Positions 1 to 6,509 of a stretch of 45,301 nucleotides of DNA are shown in pieces. The notes below the pieces were generated by a model. It worked only from the letters and a program-made list of their open reading frames with translations. It was not told the DNA's origin and did not search any database. Position numbers and translations under genes: made by a program. Position 1 is the stretch's first letter; each line of letters opens with the position of its first letter. Source of the DNA: Chlorobiota bacterium (GTDB taxonomy: Bacteria; Bacteroidota; Bacteroidia; Bacteroidales; Prolixibacteraceae). The stretch spans positions 1 through 45,301 of the forward strand of contig JAADGO010000055.1 of assembly GCA_013152355.1 (NCBI GenBank), in the 5' to 3' direction.

Positions 1-1965
1 GAACCTACAGACCGTAGGATATTTGCCATTGCCGAAGCATTCAACAGAGGGTATACGATTGATAAAATATTCGAAAAAACAAAGATTGACCGCTGGTTCT
101 TACAGAAGCTGAAAAATATCCATAACCTTAAGCTGGAACTATTAAAGATCAATTCGTTGCCGGAGTTGCCTGACGAAACACTTCTCCAGGCTAAAAAAAC
201 AGGTTTTTCCGACTTCCAGGTAGCACGGCTGGTATTGAAAAGTGCAGACAATAAAATCCACGAAGACCTGATAAAGGTACGGGATACACGTAAAGAGAAA
301 GGGATAGTGCCGGTTGTAAAACAGATTGATACACTTGCCGGAGAATACCCCGCGCAAACCAATTACCTCTACCTGACTTACAATGGGACAGAAAATGATA
401 TTCAATATATAAACGACAACCAATCGGTTATTGTGCTCGGCTCCGGGGCCTACCGCATTGGCAGCTCTGTTGAATTCGACTGGTGTAGCGTAAATGCCAT
501 CAACAGTATTAAAAAGGAAGGCTACCGTTCGGTAATGATAAATTTCAACCCTGAAACAGTAAGTACCGATTATGATAGTTGCGACCGCCTTTATTTTGAC
601 GAGCTTACCTTTGAAAGAGTAATGGATATAATCGACCTCGAAATACCGAATGGCGTGGTTATTTCGATGGGTGGGCAGATACCAAATAACCTGGCAATGA
701 AATTACACAGAATGAGCGTCCCTGTACTTGGCACCTCCCCTGTGAAAATTGACAATGCCGAAGACCGTGAAAAATTCTCGTCACTGTTAGACAAAATAGA
801 AGTAGACCAGCCACGCTGGGCAATGCTTTCAACCATCAGCGAGATCAATAAATTTGTTGACGAAGTAGGATACCCTGTGTTAATCCGCCCGTCTTATGTG
901 CTTTCAGGGGCAGCTATGAATGTTGTTTCCAACCATGACCAGTTGGAACATTTCCTTCAAATGGCAGCAAATGTATCGAAAGAGCACCCTGTAGTTGTCA
1001 CAGAATTCATTGAGCAGGCAAAAGAGATAGAAATTGACGCAGTAGCGAACAAAGGAAAAATGGTGGCTTATGCCATTTCCGAACATGTGGAATTTGCAGG
1101 TGTCCACTCTGGTGATGCAACCATTGTTTTCCCGCCTCAGAAATTATATATTGAAACAATTCGCAGAGTAAAAAGGATTTCCAGGGAAATAGCTGAAGCC
1201 CTGGAGATAACAGGGCCATTTAATATGCAGTTCCTGGCAAAGGACAATGATATTAAAGTAATAGAATGCAACCTCAGGGCATCAAGGAGCTTCCCTTTTG
1301 TATCGAAGGTCATGAAAATCAACTTAATAGACATTGCTACAAAAGTAATGCTTGGGGTTCCGGTAGAAAAACCCGATGAGTCGCTGTTTGAGTTGGACTA
1401 TGTGGGTGTAAAAGCGCCACAATTCTCTTTCGCAAGGTTACTGAAAGCCGACCCGGTATTAGGAGTGGATATGGCTTCCACCGGTGAAGTAGGCTGTATT
1501 GGAGAGACCTATTACGAAGCAATATTAAAAGCTATGTTATCTGTAGGGTATACATTCCCTAAAAAGAATATCTTGATTTCTTCCGGCCCGTCACGGTCGA
1601 AAGTTGAGCTTTTAGAAAGTGCCCGCATGTTAAAAGAACGGGGCTATAACCTGTTTGCAACCGAGGGGACGCACCGGTTCTTCTCTGAAAACGGGGTTGA
1701 GAATACATTGCTGCACTGGCCTGATGAGGAAGACCGGCAGCCTAACACCATTGAATATATAAAGAATAAAAAAATCGACCTGGTCATCAATATCCCTAAA
1801 AACTATACGAAAAGGGAACTAAAGAACGGGTTTATGATAAGAAGGAATTCTATCGATTTTAATGTCCCGCTTATCACCAACGCCCGGGTTGCCAGTGCCT
1901 TTATCTTTGGAATTTGTAAATACACCAGGGAAGATATTACCATTAAAGAATGGGGGGAATATTAA
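1..1965 (+). CDS. carB: Carbamoyl-phosphate synthase large subunit, C-terminal 654 residues (5' truncated by window)
   Basis: Makes carbamoyl phosphate for pyrimidine and arginine synthesis, working with the CarA glutaminase. The reading frame is open from base 1, so the gene starts outside the window; the full protein should be about 1070 residues. What is visible is the second synthetase half: a pre-ATP-grasp segment beginning at GSGAYRIGSSVEFDW, the ATP-grasp domain with RPSYVLSGAAMNVV, ECNLRASRSFPFVSK and GEVGCIGE, then the allosteric MGS-like domain that starts near KKNILISSG and ends at the stop. The wording GSG-YRIGSSVEFDW, SMGGQ-PNN and HSGDAT is that of animal CAD/CPS1 enzymes rather than of E. 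coli CarB (GSGPNRIGQGIEFDY), from memory of those sequences. A terminator hairpin follows about 80 bases after the stop. Identity is very secure. Confidence 0.97.
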   Translation, partial: EPTDRRIFAIAEAFNRGYTIDKIFEKTKIDRWFLQKLKNIHNLKLELLKINSLPELPDETLLQAKKTGFSDFQVARLVLKSADNKIHEDLIKVRDTRKEKGIVPVVKQIDTLAGEYPAQTNYLYLTYNGTENDIQYINDNQSVIVLGSGAYRIGSSVEFDWCSVNAINSIKKEGYRSVMINFNPETVSTDYDSCDRLYFDELTFERVMDIIDLEIPNGVVISMGGQIPNNLAMKLHRMSVPVLGTSPVKIDNAEDREKFSSLLDKIEVDQPRWAMLSTISEINKFVDEVGYPVLIRPSYVLSGAAMNVVSNHDQLEHFLQMAANVSKEHPVVVTEFIEQAKEIEIDAVANKGKMVAYAISEHVEFAGVHSGDATIVFPPQKLYIETIRRVKRISREIAEALEITGPFNMQFLAKDNDIKVIECNLRASRSFPFVSKVMKINLIDIATKVMLGVPVEKPDESLFELDYVGVKAPQFSFARLLKADPVLGVDMASTGEVGCIGETYYEAILKAMLSVGYTFPKKNILISSGPSRSKVELLESARMLKERGYNLFATEGTHRFFSENGVENTLLHWPDEEDRQPNTIEYIKNKKIDLVINIPKNYTKRELKNGFMIRRNSIDFNVPLITNARVASAFIFGICKYTREDITIKEWGEY

Positions 1966-2044
1966 AGGGTCCAGATGGAAAAATTGTTGCTTACACTCAG
2001 CTGGTTAGTTCGAGTCGCCTGCTGAGTAGTGCAGATACCATAAA

Positions 2045-2075
2045 AAAAAACATCCGCATATTACGGATGTTTTTT
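2045..2075 (+). terminator. Intrinsic terminator after carB
   Basis: A perfect 12-bp stem reads AAAAAACATCCG, then a 7-base loop, then CGGATGTTTTTT. The T-run on one side and the A-run on the other mean it could stop transcription in both directions. It sits about 80 bases past the carB stop and is the natural end of that transcript. Confidence 0.85.
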
Positions 2076-2139
2076 GATAGTATTTAACTCCTTATTTTGA
2101 TTTAACTTTGCAGGTACAGGCTATATATCCATGATAATA

Positions 2140-2370
2140 TTAATTAAGTACCAACTTAAAAGTCCAATTGACTTTCTTTATCTTCCTGTTTGCCGATTTT
2201 AATGGGATTTCGTATGGCACTTTTAATTGAACCCTCCACACCTTTGTTGATACTTTTTCCATCTGATTTCTTTTATATTTCCTGTCCTGAATAATAATTA
2301 TTAAAAATAACAAATTCCATACCAAAAAAGCAATACCAATTTGCCATAAAAACGGATACTTACTAACCAT
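2140..2370 (-). CDS. Small putative membrane protein, unknown function
   Basis: A 76-residue frame with an ATG start. Residues about 9-27 are strongly hydrophobic (FLWQIGIAFLVWNLLFLIII) and are followed by a basic stretch (DRKYKRNQMEK), which fits a single membrane helix with a positively charged cytoplasmic side. No family is recognised, there is no good ribosome-binding site, and it sits alone between the carB terminator and a palindromic repeat. It could be a real short gene or a chance frame; I lean only slightly to real. Confidence 0.35.
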   Translation of the reverse strand: MVSKYPFLWQIGIAFLVWNLLFLIIIIQDRKYKRNQMEKVSTKVWRVQLKVPYEIPLKSANRKIKKVNWTFKLVLN

Positions 2371-2458
2371 CGATTGTTAATAAGACAGCGCGACTAAAGA
2401 AAAGGTTGCGTATGCTCAAAAAAAATCCAAATACTTTTCCTATTTTTCGAACCCTTAT

Positions 2459-2624
2459 TGAAGTTGTTTAAAGTTAAAGAGGATTTTCGAGAGTGACATA
2501 TTGATTCTCAGTGGCAAAGCTCGGTTTTTCTTGCATAGCCAAAGCTATGGAAGGAAAATTAGCTGAAGTCCAATGGAATTAAGATGTTGCTCGCAGGTTT
2601 TCAATTTAACTTTAAACAACTTCA
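2459..2624. repeat. 166-bp near-symmetrical palindromic element (MITE-like)
   Basis: The ends are a perfect 20-bp inverted repeat, TGAAGTTGTTTAAAGTTAAA at 2459-2478 and its reverse complement at 2605-2624. The centre is a hairpin, CATAGC-CAAA-GCTATG at 2534-2549, and the midpoint of the two ends (2541.5) falls exactly on the middle of that loop. The arms between remain imperfectly complementary, so the whole unit is one long degenerate palindrome. It encodes nothing obvious. The right end lies 11 bases before the start of the DUF368 gene, so it would also form that gene's leader. Short pieces of the same end recur at 9624, 21413 and 29254. Confidence 0.75.
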
Positions 2625-2635
2625 TTAAAAACACG

Positions 2636-3577
2636 ATGATGAAAAAGGGCATAAAAGATTATTTTATAATTGCATTAAAAGGCATGGGTATGGGCGCTGC
2701 CGATGTTATCCCCGGAGTATCAGGGGGGACTATCGCTTTTATCACCGGTATTTATGAAGAATTAATCAACTCCATAAAATCAATAAACGGCAATGCCATA
2801 AAACTCATCCTCCGGGGGAGGTGCAAAGATTTCTGGCAGGCAATAAACGGCACTTTCCTGTTGAGCCTGGTGCTTGGTATAGGAATCAGTGTTGTTTCAT
2901 TAGCCAGGTTATTGAAATACCTTCTTGAGAACCACCCTGTTTTAATCTGGTCGTTTTTCTTTGGGCTGATTGTTTCCTCGGCATTTTTTGTCGGCAAACA
3001 TATAAAGAAGTGGAATGGGGGAGTTATTATTTCAGCTTTAGCAGGGATAGTAATTGCCTACTTTGTAACAGTAATTACACCGGCCGAAGCGAATACTACT
3101 TATTGGTTCATTTTCCTCTCCGGAGCCATAGCAATTTGTGCAATGATCCTTCCTGGTATTTCAGGGAGTTTTATCCTTGTATTGCTGGGCATGTATAAGT
3201 TCATCCTCCATTCGGTCAGCGACTTCAACTTTATTGTTATTGCGATATTTTTGAGTGGTGCGCTTATAGGCATTATTGCTTTCTCAAATGTCCTCTCGTG
3301 GTTCCTGCGGAAGTACTATAACCAAACAATTGCTTTACTGGCCGGTTTTATGGTCGGCTCGTTGAATAAAGTATGGCCATGGAAAGAGGTGGTTGAAACT
3401 TTTATCGACAAACATGGGATGGAGAAACCACTTATCGAAAAAAACGTGTTGCCGGCAACTTACGAACAGCTTACAGGTAATAATTCAATGCTCCTTTATG
3501 CTATTTTATTGGGGATAACCGGATTCTTTATCATCTTTTTGTTTGAACGGTTCACCCCTGAGAAACCTAAAAATTAA
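2636..3577 (+). CDS. DUF368 membrane protein, undecaprenyl-phosphate translocase (PopT) family
   Basis: A polytopic inner-membrane protein of about 313 residues. The DUF368 signature is clear: GMGMGAADVIPGVSGGT near residues 16-32 and a second half-repeat CAMILPGISGSF near residue 173, which together form the two re-entrant loops of the fold. Members of this family (PopT) were shown to return the lipid carrier undecaprenyl phosphate across the inner membrane for wall and envelope glycan synthesis; that role is transferred from the family. I take ATG 2636 (or 2639) as the start because the upstream in-frame ATG at 2573 lies inside the palindromic element and adds an atypical leader. aroE begins 5 bases after the stop, so the two are almost certainly one transcript. 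Confidence 0.9.
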   Translation: MMKKGIKDYFIIALKGMGMGAADVIPGVSGGTIAFITGIYEELINSIKSINGNAIKLILRGRCKDFWQAINGTFLLSLVLGIGISVVSLARLLKYLLENHPVLIWSFFFGLIVSSAFFVGKHIKKWNGGVIISALAGIVIAYFVTVITPAEANTTYWFIFLSGAIAICAMILPGISGSFILVLLGMYKFILHSVSDFNFIVIAIFLSGALIGIIAFSNVLSWFLRKYYNQTIALLAGFMVGSLNKVWPWKEVVETFIDKHGMEKPLIEKNVLPATYEQLTGNNSMLLYAILLGITGFFIIFLFERFTPEKPKN

Positions 3578-3582
3578 TAAAA

Positions 3583-4326
3583 ATGAAACAATATGGATTA
3601 ATAGGGTACCCCCTCACCCACTCATTTTCAAAAAAGTTCTTTACCGAGAAGTTTAGGGACGAGGGGATTAGCAGTTCTTATGATAATTTCGAAATAAGCG
3701 ATATCAGTTTGTTCCCCGGGATCATTGACAACAACCCCGGATTGGTTGGGTTAAATGTAACTATCCCTTATAAAGAGCAGGTTATTCCATACCTGGATGA
3801 ACTGGATGAAGCAGCAAAAGAGATCGGGGCTGTCAATACAATTAAGATCATCCGTAAAGGTGGGGCAATTTTCCTAAAAGGATTTAATAGCGATACGCAT
3901 GGGTTTGAATCGTCATTAAAACCATTTTTAAAAGACTACCATAAGAAAGCTTTAATTCTTGGTACTGGCGGCGCATCAAAAGCCATTAAATATGTCCTTA
4001 CAAAACTGGGGATTGAATATATTTCGGCATCAATAGAGGAGCTGAAAGAAAATGAAATACGTTACGAAGACATTGATAAAGAGATGATTAATGAACGCCT
4101 GCTGATCATCAATGCCACACCTCTTGGCACTTACCCAAAGGTTGAAACCTTCCCTCCTATCCCGTACGGGTTTATTGGCGGGCGGCACCTGTTGTTCGAC
4201 CTTGTTTATAACCCGGAGGAGACAAAATTCCTGAAGTTTGGGCGGGAAAAGGGTGCTACCACAAAAAACGGCCACGAAATGCTGATAAACCAGGCACTTA
4301 GGTCGTATGAGATTTGGAATGGGTAA
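3583..4326 (+). CDS. aroE: Shikimate dehydrogenase
   Basis: NADPH-dependent reduction of 3-dehydroshikimate to shikimate, step four of the shikimate pathway. The 247-residue length is normal to slightly short for bacterial AroE. Visible features are the shikimate-binding S14-x-S16 in PLTHSFSK, the catalytic lysine K64 in NVTIPYK, N85 in VNT, D104 in NSDTHGF and the Rossmann dinucleotide motif GTGGASKA at 127-134. It is 5 bases behind the DUF368 gene. A second pathway gene, aroC, lies at 30-31 kb but is frameshifted; aroE itself is intact. Confidence 0.95.
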   Translation: MKQYGLIGYPLTHSFSKKFFTEKFRDEGISSSYDNFEISDISLFPGIIDNNPGLVGLNVTIPYKEQVIPYLDELDEAAKEIGAVNTIKIIRKGGAIFLKGFNSDTHGFESSLKPFLKDYHKKALILGTGGASKAIKYVLTKLGIEYISASIEELKENEIRYEDIDKEMINERLLIINATPLGTYPKVETFPPIPYGFIGGRHLLFDLVYNPEETKFLKFGREKGATTKNGHEMLINQALRSYEIWNG

Positions 4327-4384
4327 TATCCGGCATTGTAAAGGTAACACAGGCTAACCCTTACCCCTTATTTAGATATTGGAT

Positions 4385-4458
4385 ATTCCTGATTCCTTAT
4401 TGGATATTTTATATTAAAAAAAGTCAGAAAAACAAATCTAAAATAAGGAATCAGGAAT
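4385..4458. repeat. 17-bp inverted repeat between convergent genes
   Basis: ATTCCTGATTCCTTATT at 4385-4401 is matched by its perfect reverse complement at 4442-4458, with a 40-base AT-rich loop. It lies in the 198-base gap where aroE (+) and the GH97 gene (-) face each other. It may act as a two-way terminator, although no clean T-run follows, or be the remains of a small repeat element. Nearby short direct repeats (TTGGATATT twice) add to the repetitive look. Confidence 0.6.
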
Positions 4459-4524
4459 GTAAAATCAGGAAAATCTACAACACTATAACCGCTATACGGT
4501 ATCAGCTGCCTGAAAATTCCCCTT

Positions 4525-6471
4525 TTAGTTTAATTTCTTCAGGATAGCTGCATAGCCACCACCCGGAGCCATTGATATTTTCAGTTTCCTACCGGCCAGT
4601 TTTTCTTTCCTGAGGATATAGTCTGCCGGGTACCGGTCGGCATTAACTCCATCGGCAACATATTCAATACCCCAGCCCCCTTCGCCTAAAAAGCTTAAAT
4701 CGACTTCAAAATCGCGGGCTGTCCAGTCATTCATCCCACCAATATACCAGTCGTTGCCATTTCTACGGGCCACAATCAGGTATTCTTTTACTTTCCCTTC
4801 CAGCGCAACAGTTTCGTCCCATAGTGTAGGCATTTTAGCAATGAAACCTGTATATTCCGGGTCGCGCAGGTAATGAGACGGGTTGTCGCAAAGCATTTGC
4901 AACGGGGCTTCGTAAATTACATACATCCCTGCCTGGTGGCAACGGGTACCCTGGCTCATAGGGTTATCGAAATTGGCACTAAACCCTTTGGCTGTCTCAT
5001 TCCTCATTGCTCCCGGGGTATAATCCAATGGCCCGGCCAGCATCCTCGTAAAAGGTAGGGTTACATTATGCGATGGGGTTAATTTATACGACCACTTGTT
5101 TTGTTCAGAGCCAAATACCCCTTCGAAATTTATTACATTCGGGTATTTACGCTGAAGCCCATTGGGTTTAAATGCCCCATGGAAATCAACCAGCATTTTA
5201 CGTTTAGCTGCTTCTCTGGCAATGTCTTCGTAATAATCAACCATCAACTGGTCGGCACGCTGCATAAAATCAATCTTGACCCCCACTATGCCCCATTTGG
5301 CAAATGTATCCAGGTACTCTTCCAGGTTTTCGTATAATGGTTTCCAAATTACCCAAAGGATAACTCCTACGCCTTTCTTGTTCCCATAGTCTACCAACTC
5401 TTGAATATCCATTCCAGGTACAACCTCGGTAAGCTTAGTTGTATTTGACCAGCCTTCGTCCAATATAATATATTCAAGGCCATATTTAGCAGCAAAATCA
5501 ATGTAATACTTGTAAGTCTCAGTGTTGACACCCGATTTAAAATCAACACCATAAATATTATTGGCATTCCACCAGTCCCAGGCTACCTTGCCGGGTTTTA
5601 TCCAGCTTACGTCCCCTATCACATTCCTTTCAGCAAGAATATAAGGTATATTGTTTTCTATCAGCTCTTTATCTTCGCGTGCAATCATCATACACCGCCA
5701 TGGGAAAACCCTTGGTGCAGATGTTTTTGCAATGTAACCTGCCTGTTTTACCAATTCCTCATTCCGGTCGCCAACCTGCTTCAGCTCTAAAGGCACGGCA
5801 GGGAAAGTAGCGGTTAATGCATTCCCTCCTGTCCCTTTCAGAAACATGGCAGGATAATCAGACTGCCCCGTTTCTGTAATCCCTATCTTTATACCTCCAG
5901 GTGCTGCAACCAGGGCAGGGAGGCTACACATTTGGGCTCCACTAATTGCATTCAAAGTTGTATCGAGATACAACCGTTCGTAATGCGAAAAGAAACTTTC
6001 TTCTTCAGGGAAAAAAACAGAACAATTACCTGCAAAGTTAATTTCCATTTTTTCGTCTTTAACAATCAACCCGCCTTTTCGTCCTGTTTCAAAACGGTAA
6101 GCTATGCCATTATTATATACTCTGAAGCGAAGTGAATACTTCCCCTTAAAAACCAGCAGCAGTTCATTGCACCGGTCAATTACATTACTGAATTTATAAT
6201 TCACAACTGCCTGCGAAGTTTCATTTACCTTTTTTGTAGATGATTTGGTTACTTTGGGGTTTACTCCTAATACTTCATCGTCCAACTGCAAAGCAACTAC
6301 TGATCTGTCAATTAGCGGCTTCCCATCCAATGCCACCGACCAGGAGATGACATCCCCAACCTCAACTTTAAGAGTTAGTGACTTATCAGGCGATTCGACA
6401 AGGAAATTTTTGGCACTTGCATTCAGGCACAAAAAGGCCGCAAGTAAAAGCAGAATAGGTTTATTTTTCAT
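4525..6471 (-). CDS. Glycoside hydrolase family 97, probably retaining alpha-galactosidase type
   Basis: A 648-residue secreted exo-glycosidase with a signal peptide (MKNKPILLLLAAFLCLNASA), an N-terminal beta-sandwich domain (about 25-280), a (beta/alpha)8 barrel (about 290-560) and a C-terminal beta domain. Barrel marks include WDWWNANN (298-305), ILDEGW (336-341), KIDFMQ with D401, and NFEG with E450. In GH97, enzymes with an Asp in this KIDF position are the retaining alpha-galactosidase-type members, while SusB-type inverting alpha-glucosidases lack it; I infer the former, with D401 as nucleophile and E450 as acid/base. It starts 38 bases after the 993-residue gene ends, so the two may be co-transcribed. 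No SusC/D pair adjoins it. Confidence 0.9.
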   Translation of the reverse strand: MKNKPILLLLAAFLCLNASAKNFLVESPDKSLTLKVEVGDVISWSVALDGKPLIDRSVVALQLDDEVLGVNPKVTKSSTKKVNETSQAVVNYKFSNVIDRCNELLLVFKGKYSLRFRVYNNGIAYRFETGRKGGLIVKDEKMEINFAGNCSVFFPEEESFFSHYERLYLDTTLNAISGAQMCSLPALVAAPGGIKIGITETGQSDYPAMFLKGTGGNALTATFPAVPLELKQVGDRNEELVKQAGYIAKTSAPRVFPWRCMMIAREDKELIENNIPYILAERNVIGDVSWIKPGKVAWDWWNANNIYGVDFKSGVNTETYKYYIDFAAKYGLEYIILDEGWSNTTKLTEVVPGMDIQELVDYGNKKGVGVILWVIWKPLYENLEEYLDTFAKWGIVGVKIDFMQRADQLMVDYYEDIAREAAKRKMLVDFHGAFKPNGLQRKYPNVINFEGVFGSEQNKWSYKLTPSHNVTLPFTRMLAGPLDYTPGAMRNETAKGFSANFDNPMSQGTRCHQAGMYVIYEAPLQMLCDNPSHYLRDPEYTGFIAKMPTLWDETVALEGKVKEYLIVARRNGNDWYIGGMNDWTARDFEVDLSFLGEGGWGIEYVADGVNADRYPADYILRKEKLAGRKLKISMAPGGGYAAILKKLN

Positions 6472-6509
6472 GATTTTAGTTAATTTACCGATAAAGATAC
6501 TGTATTCAT

